From Patiria pectinifera (taxonomy: Eukaryota; Echinodermata; Asteroidea; Valvatida; Asterinidae): a stretch of DNA of 64,000 bases. Location: positions 10,063,501 to 10,127,500 of the forward strand of contig CM057146.1 of NCBI GenBank assembly GCA_029964075.1, read 5' to 3'. The first letter of the stretch is position 1. Each line of letters opens with the position of its first letter. Below are positions 1 to 11,530 of this stretch, in pieces. The translations under genes were made by a program, and so were the position numbers. Below the pieces are notes generated by a model that had not been told where the DNA came from, searched no databases, and worked only from the letters and a program-made list of their open reading frames with translations.

Positions 1-1320
1 CAGACAAGTTAGCAGACACACCAAAAAGATTGAGTCAACATCACTGATTTTTCAAACAACAAACTTCTCTTTTAGAGCCTTTTAGGGCTATTCACATACC
101 ACAGTGTGATGTGGCGAACTAGTACACATCTTCTCACAAGTTGTGCCGTAAAAAAAAATACTACAGGGTGAGTTAAAAAAAAAAGCGGAGCCCAAACTCC
201 AAAAAATACATTTCATATTTTAACAAATGTAGCACCCAAAATAATAATGACTGGGAAACTGGTTTATTTCATAAACTACTTTTAGATGAAAAAAATGATT
301 GAAATTGCTCAATCTGTTCAAAGAATATCACCATTTAAATGCAATGACCATAAAAACCTGTTTCGTCAAAAAAAATATTATTGTGTGTTCTGACTGTTTG
401 GAACAACAACAAAAATTACACAGAATACGAATGGCCTTCTTTTTTTTTTCAATTGAAATATTTGAAAATTGTGAGCGGTCTCGAGTGCAGGAAAAAAAAA
501 CACTGTGTGGTTTTACTGTCAAATGCCACACTTTTGTTGCAAGCCACCATCGCGCATGATTTGAGACCTTCAATGATATAAGACATGTTAGCTCAAATTT
601 CTTCTTCAAAATCAGTCAGATTTCAGCCTCTGCTACCTGTTCTTCACATTATTTTAACAAATTCTTTGTCAATTATCCAAAAGCGCAGGTGCGCGTGCAA
701 ATCCCGATCAGCGTCCAGTTTCGGCTAGTGCGTGTTTAACTTGATCACTGCATTTCGAAATTGAATGCATGTATTTGAATATTAGTCCAAGTTGGACTAA
801 TAGAACATTAAATTATCAGAACATGCACAGCCTTAGAGGTGGCACTTAGGCAAGACCTCTGTCATCTCTCATGGCAAACTGTAGTTACCTCCTCGGAGGC
901 AAGAATGATTTTGGAGTTGAACTCTGGGACGAAGCAGACTGCCAGCAACAGCCAGAAGCAGAAGAGGATTCCAGAGGTGTGCCTGCCCCGGATGCGCTCA
1001 GTGTGGATTATGAAGAACACCAGCATCTGATGCAATTAAAAGACAAATTCCATTAACTCTAACCACTCCAACTCCATCAAAATCCATCCCCCCATTTTGT
1101 TGGATTTTGGGGGACTCGGTCCAGAAGGCCTGGCGTGACTAAATATTGATGGAGTATGATGGACTGGGGCCTAATGGCCTGAAGCAGTGCTAGGGGTATC
1201 CGATAGATTTTGCCTAGCTTCCTGTACTGCTGTTGTGATAAAAGCCATGTGTAGCAAGTCCATGAATGTCAACCAGTGCGTCAGTGGTGGATTCCATTAT
1301 GTCATGTACAGTTTTCCAAT
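1..1320. other. No supportable gene; AT-rich intergenic DNA
   Basis: I see no coding region with homology I recognise. A 61-codon open stretch at 871-1056 (plus strand) has a protein-like acidic composition, but I find no convincing splice sites or start context, so it is not called. At 1064-1180 there is a fragment resembling the TTAA/CCCTAAC repeat family seen at 23043 and 25246, with motifs of the type TCCATCAAAATCC, but without a second end. Confidence 0.6.
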
Positions 1321-1407
1321 TAAAAAGAAAAAGAAAATGGAGGCGGCCTCCAAAAAGGAAGCAGGCGCAGACACTTAACATGTTTTTTTAATTTTTTATT
1401 AGGTCTT
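1321..1407 (+). repeat. Fragment of TTAGGCC-type repeat (one end)
   Basis: This stretch contains GGAGGCGGCCTCCAAAAAGG followed by AACATGTTTTTTTAATT and a degraded TTAGG-type terminus. The same block sits at the right ends of the elements at 6969-7321 and 13785-13981. No matching left end is visible, so it looks like a truncated copy. Confidence 0.5.
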
Positions 1408-1949
1408 ACCGCAAACTCTCACTAACTTTCTGTACTAATGTTTCATGAACAGATAAACCTACTCTGGAGTCGCTCCCAACAACTTTTAACACTGGAATTT
1501 TTCACACCAGGTAGTTCCTAACTGATTAATACACCAAAGTTATATCTAATATTTAGAATAAGTTGTTTAGCACGACTCTTGAACGTCAGTCAGTGAAACG
1601 GGTCGAATTATACTTGCCATAGTCAACGTAATAACTGCTGGTGTTACAAGATATACCGGTGCGGTCCCCTGGGGTGAGCTGAATATCTGAACCACTGTGA
1701 AACAGACTTCAACCAGGGGGACAATAATCGAGAGAACAGTCAAGAGCTGGAAAGACAACAAAAACAACAGTTAACAAAATCAAAGGCATTCCTTGACATC
1801 CAACATGTCCAAGAATGATACGATGTTTAAGTGTTTAACCCAAAAGCACTTTGATCGCATTGTACTACACTGTATTAAATTTTTACACCTTGGAGTGCTG
1901 GGACAGTTTGGGCGGTGTAAATAGTAACAAGCAGGGCACTTTCAGGCTG

Positions 1950-2329
1950 TATAGCCCTTTTCACACTAGAGCCTCTCAACCCGGGTTGAACTCAACCCTG
2001 GGCAAACCCAGTGCCGCCCCAGGTTGAGTTTTTTTAAATTTTTCAACCCCGTGTTCAACCTCGCATCATTTCACACTTGTTTCATGCGAATCAAGCTTAT
2101 CATGCTTAGTTACTACTGTTTTGAACCCTGGCAAGAATTTCATCCCGGGTAGAAAATCTCAACCCTGGTCTGGAGCAGGGTTGAGTTCAACCCTAGGCAA
2201 AATCAATCTCGGGGTTGACGCAGGGTTGACGCAGGGTTGAAATTCTTCAAGTGTGAAACGATGCACGTTTTCAACCCTGCGTCAGCCCTGCGTCAACCCC
2301 GAGATTTGACTAGTGTGAAAAGGGCTATA
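1950..2329. mobile_element. MITE-like element with perfect 20-bp terminal inverted repeats
   Basis: The ends are TATAGCCCTTTTCACACTAG at 1950-1969 and its exact reverse complement at 2310-2329. The interior is itself largely palindromic, built of CAACCCTG / CAGGGTTG motifs, and has no coding capacity. If the outermost TA is a target duplication this fits a Tc1/mariner-like or other TA-targeting non-autonomous transposon. The superfamily assignment is inference. Confidence 0.8.
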
Positions 2330-2448
2330 GGGGACCATAGGCTTTATATCATCAGGACTGATGATGTTGTGTTTCTTGCAGAAGTTGCTGTGTGTGGGAT
2401 AAAAATGTCAGGCCTTCCAACTTCAGCAATTAATGCATTATATCCACT

Positions 2449-2826
2449 TAGCCATTTGCGAGTTAAATTTGAATAAAATCTGCAACGCTGACTTAATCCA
2501 ATGCTTTGCACGTTTTAACTTTGTGCATTATCCCGACCAAAGAGACTGTTATCATATGATCCGGAGCAAGCCTTATGCTAGCAACCCCCAGCTCCGGCAT
2601 GGTCTGGTGTCTTTGTGCCATTCTCACCCATTGTGAACAATGTATTGGTGCTGAGCATCTCTTATGTAACTATGCAAGAGCTTGCCCCGAATCATGTGAT
2701 AAGCAACAGTGTCTTTGGTCTGGAGAATTCACAGTTAAAATGTGCCAAGCATTCTGAGCCAGCCAGTGTACCAGATGTTTTTCAATTGTAAATCCCAAAG
2801 GGTATAGGTTACTCGCAAAAGGCTAA
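2449..2826. mobile_element. MITE-like element, copy 1 of a family also at 18926-19307
   Basis: The ends read TTAGCCATTTGCGAG and, in inverted orientation, CTCGCAAAAGGCTAA. The whole ~380-bp body is closely similar to 18926-19307, giving two copies with the same ends. Inside is a second inverted repeat around the GAGCAAGC / GCTTGCCCC motifs at about 2556-2703. No protein is encoded. Confidence 0.75.
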
Positions 2827-2828
2827 AT

Positions 2829-3022
2829 TGGGCAAGCATACCAATTTGGTCCTTTGCAACCAATCAAATCAGAATTTCCAATTGGGTATGCATACCAAGT
2901 TGGTCCTCGACAACCAATCAATCAGAATTCCCAATTGGGCACGCATAACAATTTGGTCCTGTGCAACCGATCACATCGGAATTCCCAATTGGGCATGCAT
3001 ACCATTTTGGTCCTGTGCAAGC
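2829..3022 (+). repeat. Tandem repeat, about 58-bp unit, 3-4 copies
   Basis: The motif GCATACCAATTTGGTCCT followed by GCAACCAATCA and CAGAATTCCCAATTGGG recurs four times with a period near 58 bp and modest divergence. An open reading frame runs through it, but its protein is only the translated repeat. Confidence 0.8.
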
Positions 3023-3844
3023 AGGAGACCCGGATGCAACCTCGGTCGTGCCTCTGCATGTAGCATAAGTAGAACGGCGCCAGGGCCCAGAGGAAGACGA
3101 GAGGCAGCCATGATAGGACCGTCTCCTCAAAGCAAGGCGACAGATCAGGACGGGTGGAGTTCAGTAGAGATGGCTCCTGTCAGACATGAAGACAGAAAAT
3201 CTGATATAAAAGGCAGTGGACAACTGTTGCCCCCCCCAAAAAAACTCACCAACCCAAAGAGAAATTATCGAAATAGACTTTTGTACAAAAACAAGTTTGT
3301 ATTATGAAATATTCATAAATACCTAAGACAGTTTGAAACCATTCCAATTGGTCGAGAACCCGTCACGTGGCCGGTTTTAAACGATTCATAAAGACTGGCT
3401 GGTCTTAAACACTTTTCCAGTGTCACAAACTTGGACTCCTATGAATTCCAGTGCCAGTACTGTTTTATCAGTTGAACGTTCACAATCCTCTCGTAGGCAT
3501 GCCCAATACTACCAGTGAGTCTGTGTTTCATAGTCCTAAATTCACACAACACCGGCACAGCTGCGTTCTGCGCCACTTGTGCGCCAATCTCCACATAAGG
3601 AGTTGTTTATAACTATATGTTGTTTTATATACCATAGCACAGCTAGAGGGTTGTTTGAAAAACATGAAGTACGATTGTTGAACAAAATCGTTTGAAATTT
3701 TTTAATTTTGACTCGTTTTGACTTTTGGACCAAATTTTTTTTTTACTGAAAAGGTATGAATGGGAATAAATATGTGCTTAGTCTTCGACGAGGGTCATTA
3801 TCAGCATCCAGACTCCAACTGGTCTTAAATATAGTGTTTAAAGT
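3023..3844. other. No gene seen
   Basis: Unique-looking intergenic sequence with short open frames only. No splice-linked coding pattern or repeat ends recognised. Confidence 0.5.
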
Positions 3845-4264
3845 GGGGCGCTGTGGTTCAATGGTTACGATGTTCGACTCGTGTGCCGTGTTGCATGGGT
3901 TCGAATCCTGACCGTGGGAACATGGTGCTTGTGCTCTTGAGCAAGGCACTTTACCATTATTGCTTCGTCCTTCGGATGGGACGTAAAGCCGTAGGTCCCC
4001 TGTGTTGTGTAATGCACATTAAAGAACCCAGTAAAACTTATCGCTAAGAGAAGGGGTTTGCCCTGGTGTTTCTGGCAGTGGCTGCAATGTGCGCCGCAGC
4101 ACCTTGTAAACCATTATAAGGTGCTACATAATGGGTCTCATATTTCTCATAAACTTTATTTACCTTTCTTTAATAATTGACATAATTTCCAGAGCCTTGA
4201 GTACCTAATTGTTGGTAGATACGTGCGCTATATAAGACTCCATTATTATTATTATTATTAACAT
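3845..4264 (+). mobile_element. tRNA-derived SINE
   Basis: The 5' part looks like a tRNA gene with internal RNA polymerase III promoter boxes: an A-box-like TGTGGTTCAATGG at 3852-3864 and a B box GGTTCGAATCC at 3898-3908. It is followed by a conserved central segment (AAGGCACTTTACCATT, CCTTCGGATGGGACGTAAAG) of a kind known from SINEs shared by many marine invertebrates. The element ends in an ATT repeat tail at 4242-4260. The three-part structure is seen directly. I do not name the family. Confidence 0.8.
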
Positions 4265-4987
4265 TATTAAAACCAGCCAAGCACACATTGATTTCCCTTA
4301 CTCAAGTTGGTTTTGAGTTTATGACACTATCTAGAAATCTGCAAAACTTCCTGATATGCTGCCATTTTCAAGAAATAAGAAATTTTGTATCATTTGTGAC
4401 CAATTTACATTGTGGTTTTTGTAAATGGTCACGAGAGAGCAACCGACCGAGCAAGCAGCTGAGCGAGCAACCAACGGACCGGAAGTCAATTAATTGAAAT
4501 TTCTTTTTAAAAAGGTGAGGGTTGGTTGGGCCAACAGGTCAATTAATGAACACATCCGTTCAGCACATTCATTATTCATGTCTTCAAAAACAAATTAGGT
4601 TTGTTTATCATCTGATGAGAATAAACGTAATGGAATATGCAGGCGGTAATTAATTTAATAACTTGGACATGTTGATCATGGAGATATGTTTTCCTACTCC
4701 TAATGCTTGGACTGGGCTGAAAATTGTCTTTTGTACTCCAGTTGTAAATGGTAGGTAGTAATCCCCATCAATGTATTTCAAGTAACTGGAATTCCTCCAT
4801 ATTTAGAACCATACATCAATGCATTCTAGATTTCCTGAAAATTTTTTTTTCTGAATTTGAAATCTTCATGCTTTTTTTTTTTCCCCCAGGAAATGTAGCT
4901 TGCAGGCGATCAGTCAGTCAGGGAGTCGGGGAGTCAGTCACTCAGGTACGGCTGGCAAAAAATGGGGCTATCATTGTGGCCCATTGT

Positions 4988-5453
4988 GGGTACACCCATA
5001 TAGGCCAAAAATCCGTCCACCGAACTCGCGAATAAAAGTTATACATTCAAATTATTCTACATAAGAGAGTTTGAGAGCCATGGAATTGGGGGATTAAAGA
5101 CATGGCACTAAACCTCTAGGTCTGGACTTGGGGCTTCCAATTCTGAGCAGTTTGGATGCGATTGGGTCCGAAAGTGGCGCTATTTATTTAGCCACGTTGT
5201 GGAGGGATCCTTTTTCAAAATGGTTACTTTTCCAGTTTGGGAAATATACGTTTTAGGGGTGGTCTACTTTTGGTGAGAATATCTCAAAAACCCAACAAAA
5301 ATTGAACGGAAAATGAAAGAGACATGGCGATCATAATTTTCTGTGTAGCCTGATCTCCTGTGAGAGTTTTGAATATTTATGAAAGAATTTTGAAGTATGG
5401 GGATTTATCACTGGTCTCTAACTCTCTGGAAGTCATTTGCTTGGCTGCACCCT
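4988..5453 (+). repeat. Dispersed repeat, GGGTGCAC family, diverged copy
   Basis: Starts GGGTACACCCATATAGGCC and ends GGCTGCACCC. It matches 29828-30297 along its length (shared blocks include AAAAATCCGTCC, GGACTTGGGGCTTCCAATTC and GAAAGTGGCGCTATT). Inverted copies lie at 49950-50428 and 60510-60988. The complementary GGGTGCA ends suggest a non-autonomous DNA transposon of about 470 bp. Confidence 0.75.
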
Positions 5454-6699
5454 TGTGAATACTTCTTATTCCTCTATGTTACAAACATAGTCAGACACAG
5501 ATTCTGGAATTTGTATCCTTGTGGAGTCATTTCTTTGTTCTCGTGTAAAGTTTTCGAGTTTGAAAGTGTACTTTCAAACTGCTCTTATTTTAACCAGAAT
5601 TAATTTCCTGGGCTGAAATTCGGGCTTAATATCCCTTACATAAAATACTTCAATTTGCGATCAACACACCTTGGAAATTCCTACTTTTTGAGTAAATTCC
5701 ATATCTATTTCGCGATAACCTTGTGGAGACGTATTCACCAATAGGAATTGTCTCGTAAACAATCTTTTGTTCCCTATTGTGCACATGTCTCCAGAGGGTA
5801 CCCTGTACCAGATCACCCACTTTACTAAAAAAAACATACATGCAGTATGTACACATACCCGGCCTACATGGCTGCAAGTCAGTTTTAGTGAGTTAGTAAG
5901 GTATTATCAAGCCTTCCCGACTTACATGTATTTGATTAACCTTTCTTTCTCTAAAGGTCGCGGGGAAAAAAAATAAATAATGGCCCAGAGTTTCCTCCAC
6001 GCATGAACGCAGAGCCTGTGAAGAACCTGTTGCCCTGGCTTTGCTAACGCTTACAGCGTCTGACAAAATGCTTTTGTGTTTGTTAGTGTGCACAGTGCAG
6101 CTTAAGGTTTTTAAAGTAACACTTCTGGAGAAAAAAAAAGACAGAGATCTCAGATATCAGAGATAAATAATAATGTCTTTCTGGTAAACCTGACGGACTG
6201 TACAATTTGGGCTACATTTGGGCTGGGCATTCAGGCAATGAAAATCGCCCCATACGTGCAATTTTTAGTTTTTGGGTTTCAGGAGCTTCAGCGCTTGCAC
6301 TCTCGTTATTTCTCACACAGTGTTCCCAAGAGAGGTCTCAAACTGAACCAGAAACTTTTCAAGACAAAACGTACATTTTTTATTGTTTTTGTTTACCGAG
6401 AAATGTTCAAACAACTTGAGGATAATATAAAAACTGCTTAGTTTCTATTTGTGCGAGGTGTATAGCCATCGATGAAAACTGGTGTGCTAAGGAATAGACA
6501 TTTTCGTCGGAACATGTCAGTCTCCCCCCCCCCCCACATAACAATCTGTACCAGGTGCACAAAAAGCAGTGTCTGTCAATATTTTCATTTCTCTAAATTC
6601 CTTTGTATAGCTTCACCCAGGAGGGCCCCCTGGTTGTGACCACACAGACACAGTGAATTAATCTTCTTGCTTATCTTACAATAACTATAATACACTACA
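5454..6699. other. No gene seen
   Basis: AT-rich DNA with short homopolymers. Short open frames in all phases show no conserved motif or paired splice sites. Confidence 0.5.
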
Positions 6700-6968
6700 G
6701 GGGATTAGAGCCCTTGCTTACTCTACAGGGGATTAAGGAGCTTTGCTCTCCTTTAGCCTCCATTCTCAATAGTAGCACTAGCTGTTGGTTGAGATCTCTA
6801 TTGTTTATGAAATATTCTCTCAAGTGGGGGTTAGAGCCCTTGTTTTCTCTACAGGGGACTAAAGAGCTTTGCTCTCCTTTAGATCAGAGCCTCCATTCTC
6901 AATAGTAGCACTAGCTCTCTACTGTTGGTTGATATCTGTATTGTTTATGAAATATTCTCTCAAGTGGG
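6700..6968 (+). repeat. Two-copy tandem duplication, about 130-bp unit
   Basis: The block from GGGGATTAGAGCCCTTG to GAAATATTCTCTCAAGTGGG is repeated directly, with small insertions in the second copy (an extra ATCAGAG and an extra CTCTCTA). Confidence 0.8.
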
Positions 6969-7321
6969 TTAGGCCAAGAAAAAAAAAACATGTTTCTCAT
7001 CTGGGTTTTTTAAAAAGGAGGAAGCGGGGCTTTTTATTTTTTCAAGATGGCCGTCATTTAAAAATTTCCTGCAACCGTTGGTGTTTCCAATGTTCAATGA
7101 CACTTTTAAAATGAAAGACAAGTTGGACAAGAAAACTGAACATATTTACAGTGTCATTTAGACTTGTATTGGTGTACAATTTATTTTTCGATGAATTTGT
7201 GGACTTTTTTGGTGTTTTTTTACTGCATTTTTCAAAAATAAAAAATAATAAAAAAATCCAGGCGGCCTCCAAAAAGGAAGTGGGCGGGGACGAGAAACAT
7301 GTTTGTTTTTTTAATTCGCCT
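6969..7321. mobile_element. TTAGGCC-family MITE
   Basis: The left end TTAGGCCAAGAAAAAA and the following AAACATGTTTCTC are mirrored at the right as GAGAAACATGTTTG followed by an A/T run and a degraded GGCC terminus. The right side carries the GGCGGCCTCCAAAAAGG block shared with 1321-1407 and 13785-13981. Confidence 0.6.
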
Positions 7322-7510
7322 TCCTTGTTTTGTTATTAAGGAATTGCTGATGGTTAGCTCCTTCACTATGAAAACCCTGTGTCCCTTTGTCCCAAGGTGG
7401 ACTTTGAGATTGGGCATTGGCCATGCATGCTGTTTGGCAATTTCATGTAGTCCTTGTGTACTGGTCAGAAGATAGGCCTGCGCTGCTGTGGCTGAATCTG
7501 TAAGGGGAAG

Positions 7511-7728
7511 AATGGTGCATCCTGATGCCACCTTTTTTCAATCATAAATTATCTCAATGAAGGTCAGTCATTGCAAAAAATGTTGAAAAGACATGAACCT
7601 GGGACTGAGGAACATTTTCAATTTTTGTTAGAAAATACTTTGAAAATGATCTCAACTCTCCGTAGGCTTTGAACACAAACAAAGAAGTGGCGTCTGGATA
7701 CTACATTCTTTCCCATGGATGTAAGTTT
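7511..7728. mobile_element. MITE-like element, diverged copy of 16681-16872
   Basis: Ends resemble AATGTTGCAACCTGACGCC and its complement, with several mismatches. Internal blocks (ATCTCAATGAAGG, AAGACATGAA, GGGACTGAG) are shared with 16681-16872. Confidence 0.65.
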
Positions 7729-8546
7729 CTGTACAGGGTGGTTCAAAATATCCAATTTTGACAGCAATTTTCAACTACTTGTTCGCGCCATGATTATTTT
7801 GACATTGACCGGACAATCCCAGGCGCGGGATTGTTTTTCACGAGCCTCTTTGCCAGATGGGTGCAGGCCGTCATCTGCAGGTAGCACACCCTGATATTTC
7901 CGGCCTCACTCACTACGAGCGGGTCGCTGACAAATATTTCCAGCCTTGCTCGTTGCGTGTTTATCTGTCATCCGTTCCGAATACCGCAAAACCTTTGCAT
8001 GTGTACACCTCATCCGACGTGACTTGGTTAACTTATTTGAATTGTTTCTTCAGTAGTAGTAAAGTACAGCCCTTTAGCCATGCATGGTGAAAAAAAACTT
8101 AGTAAAAGTTGCAAGAAAATTTATATTATGCTAAATTGAATACAAGTCACCAAACTCAGGCTTGTCCACATACTACTACTATTCTATGTAATAAACCTTG
8201 CCAACAAAAGATTTTGACCTGGTAGCTTTTATTGAGGCTGTCCGATTATTCATGTCAGTGTAAAGATCATCTACCCAAGGAGCTGTAGGCTTAAGTTCAT
8301 TGTTGCATAACATTACATAACAATCAACAGTCACTGTTGTATACCTTTCAAATGGGCTTCATTGTTCGCGCGGTCTTTTCAAATGGTAATGTTCAAGCAT
8401 AATGCATTCTGTGTTGTGAGTATAAATCAGTGGACAAACAGGTTTTGCATAGGAAATGTTCTACCTACCATAGCTCAGAGACAAAATATGCAGTTACAAC
8501 AATATTTTTGTCACTTATGCTTAAAGGCCAGAACTTTAATACCCAC
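7729..8546. other. No gene seen
   Basis: Intergenic sequence. The short open frames carry no recognisable domain. Confidence 0.5.
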
Positions 8547-8813
8547 TAAGGCAAAAACAAAAAATTCTTCTGCTTCCGATTACACGGCATTCGAAAATAG
8601 GGTAGGTAGGTAGGGAATTCTTTGTTTTGGCGATTTTTTTTTTTTACGATCATATGGAGGCGTCTGCATGTAGTCAAGGGTAAAAGGTAGAAATTGATGG
8701 TTTTGGGTGGGGCTTTTTTCTTCTCATTTTTCCAATAAAACAAAATTAGGGTGGGGGTGTCAGAATAAGGTAGGTAGGGAAACCGGAAGTAGAACTATTA
8801 TTTTTTGGGCCTA
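8547..8813. mobile_element. TTAGGCC-family MITE
   Basis: The left end TAAGGCAAAAACAAAAAA with GCTTCCG inside is mirrored at the right by CGGAAG and TATTTTTTGGGCCTAA. Both flanks also carry inward GGTAGGTAGG runs. The terminus type is the same as at 19470-19847 and in the array units. Confidence 0.6.
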
Positions 8814-8983
8814 ATCAAAAGTTTAAAAATAATTTCAAAAAAATAGGTGAAAATGTATTCCTTTATTTTGAACCACCCTTATCTCATTTAGTTCCCCTCC
8901 AACTGCTATTTATTGTCATCAATAAATTCATGAATAATGAAAGTAATAAATGGATGTTGCCCAACCAACCTTCGCCTTGGCTT

Positions 8984-11110
8984 TGTTGTGCGCTTTCTTG
9001 CAATTTGCGCAATCTGAAGAATGAGCGCTCATTCTTCAAAACGAGCGCGCATTCTTAAGAATGAGCACGCAATCTGAAGAATGAGCACTCATTCTTAAGA
9101 TTGCGTGGGAATATTACTTGCGCAATTTATGAATTTTGCGCAATCTTAACAAACACTGCACGGCATTATAAATTAAACATATTAGAGGTTAAAGGGGAAA
9201 TAATCATTTGACGAGAAAAGAAAATGATCTAATGCTTCTGTACCCGTTGAACTACGATAATTTGAATTCAATTAAAGCTGTTATTATTGCTTTTTTCTGT
9301 CCCCCCATGGGAATTTTTGTAATAACGGAGGACTGGGAACTAGTCTGGGAAGTGCTTTTTTTAGTCTAGACAAGTTACAAGTCCCTCACCGTACATGTAC
9401 GCATGCTGAGTGCTCATGAGGAACACGTTATACGTTTTTGTTATCAGAATTCTTTCCACCAAACTATGTCTCTTATTAATATTATGGCAATCGTGAAGTG
9501 TAGGGCCCCTGTTTTGTGTGGATCAAATTAGAGTAAACAAGTCAGGTGTGTTAACAAACACAAATGCCCCGCAACCGTGACTGTTCCCACGACATAACAC
9601 CACTCTTTTAACATCAACTTATGCACCTTGGTCACATGGAACGTTCATTGACAGCATTAGTGTCTTCTGTAGGTTTTATATGAATTAATCCCTAATCGCT
9701 TTGCTCTCAGAATAAATACAAGATTTCTATTGTTTTAGCCACTGTGACCTTGACCTTTGACCTTTCGACCCCCAATGCAATAGGCCTATTTGGATTACCA
9801 AGAATGATCCACAAACCAAATTTGAAGTTCACATGTTAAGTATTTCTCAAGTTATCGCGCTGACAAAATTCCTTTTGTTTTAGCCACTGTGACCTTGACC
9901 CTTGACCTTTTGGCCCCAAATGCAATAGGCTTCTTAGGATTGCCAAGGACAATCCACAAACCAAATTTGAAGTTCACATGTAAAGTATTTCTCACGTTAT
10001 CGCGCTGACAAAATTTCTATTGTTTCAGCCACTGTGACCTTGACCCTTGACCTTTCGGCCCCAAATGCAATAGGCTTCTTAGGATTACCAAGAACAATAC
10101 ACAAACCAAATTTGAAGTTCATATGAAAAGTATTTCTCAAGTTATCGCGCTGACAAAATTTCTTTTGTTTTAGTCACTGTGACCTTGACCCTTGACCTTT
10201 CGGCCCCAAATGCAAAAGGGTTCTTAGGATTACCAAGAACAATACACAAACCAAATTTGAAGTTCATATGTTAAGTATTTCTCAAGTTATCGTGCTGACA
10301 AGATTTGTCCGGACACACACACACGCACGCACACACACCCACGGAAGGACAAGGCGGAAACAGTATGCCCCTTCGGCTTCGCCGCGGGGCATAAAAATGG
10401 TTTTTATAGCTCAAAAATCACCTTTGCAATCAAAAGCAGACTTTTCTCAAATCTAATGACACCCTTTTTGCAATTTTGAACAGATTCTTGGGGTAGAAAT
10501 CACGATTTTCCTGCGCGGTTTGTGCCTTGCGATTCAGCGCGCCGTGCGTGCTCACGGTACATCGCGCGGTGATCACCATCTTTATTTTCGGGTTGCATGT
10601 TGTCGCCGCGCTGTCATCGTCATTTTACCCCAAAATTTCCCTCAAAAAATCAAAACCCTGCCCTCTATCTATGACATACCTGTTTATTGAGAATGTCGCC
10701 AACTAGTTTGGTAGGTCCAATAATGTTAAAGTGGATTGTGTTCCTTATATAGGAACCGGGCCCTACACTACACGATCGCCCTTATTATTTCCCCCAATAT
10801 GCATAATACTACTTTCATCTCTACTCTACTTTACATTGTTATATCTTTTCCCTAATTGCCACAGTAGGCCTATGTTTATTTTAAGTACGGCCCAAGAATT
10901 AATCAGTGAATGAGGATGCAGCTAGACTCGCCAAGCTCAGCCGGTTCTTGGCATCGAAAAGATCGCTTCTCTTGTTGCGCATTCTTAAGAATGTGCGCTC
11001 TATCTGGAAGATTTTTTTTCGAAGATTGCGCTAGGATCCAGTTGCGCAATCATAAGAATGCACATATGCACATTCTTATGATTGCGCAAGTGGCAAGAAA
11101 GCGCACAACA
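8984..11110. mobile_element. 2.1-kb composite element bounded by inverted repeats
   Basis: TGTTGTGCGCTTTCTTG at 8984-9000 is repeated exactly in inverted orientation at 11094-11110, with further partial matching inward (TTGCGCAATC). Both flanks contain palindromic arrays of ATTCTTAAGAAT / GCGCAATC motifs. The middle holds the tandem repeat at 9735-10305 and no coding region. It is either one large non-autonomous transposon or two related palindromic elements flanking another repeat. Confidence 0.55.
9735..10305 (+). repeat. Tandem repeat, about 140-bp unit, 4 copies, with DR1-like motifs
   Basis: Four units each run from TTTTAGCCACTGTGACCTTG through GACCTTTCGGCCCC, AATGCAATAGG, AAACCAAATTTGAAGTTC and CTCAAGTTATCGCGCTGAC. 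Each contains TGACCTTGACC(C/T)TTGACCT, a run of nuclear-receptor-like half sites. The array ends in a CA-rich stretch and CGGCTTCGCCGCGGGGCATAA, a tail typical of a repeat known from many marine invertebrate genomes. A role in receptor binding is not implied. Confidence 0.8.
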
Positions 11111-11274
11111 GCTTCACAAAATTTCACTTTCGCCATGATTACATTGTTGCTGAGTCCCTGCCGTGCCTCTCCTTCCCTGGGCAAATGTGTGGAGTAATTG
11201 CAGAATACCCTACCACTCGGAAATACACCCCTAAATTCTCTGGCTACGAGGCTTGAATCACTGGAAAAGAAACA

Positions 11275-11530
11275 ATTCAAGTCCACTGCCAGCTACGCGG
11301 ATACTGAGTGGGGGTCTCCTTCAGAACGAAGCAACACAAAATGAATGGGAGTTCTTGAAAAAATTCTACGTCCAAACCAACTACCCTGTTGCCGGGCTAC
11401 GCGGATACGAAGTGGGAGTCCTTAGAATATGCTTGAGAACGAAGCAACACAAAAGTAATGGGAGTTGCTGAATTTTTGCAAGTCCAAACCAACTACACCG
11501 GTTACGCGGATACGGAGTTGGAGTGCAGTG
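11275..11530 (+). repeat. Tandem repeat, about 115-bp unit, 2-3 copies
   Basis: The motifs CTACGCGGATAC, GAACGAAGCAACACAAAA and GTCCAAACCAACTAC recur in the same order with a period near 115 bp; the last copy is partial. Confidence 0.7.

Noticed and set aside
871-1056. Possible 61-codon exon with acidic composition
   Set aside because: No donor or acceptor that would join it to other coding sequence; too short to support alone.
2828-3307. 159-codon plus-strand open frame
   Set aside because: Its first half is a translated 58-bp tandem repeat; the rest has no recognisable feature.
3845-3920. Functional tRNA gene
   Set aside because: The tRNA-like A and B boxes belong to a SINE with a downstream conserved body and ATT tail; there is no proper acceptor stem closure.
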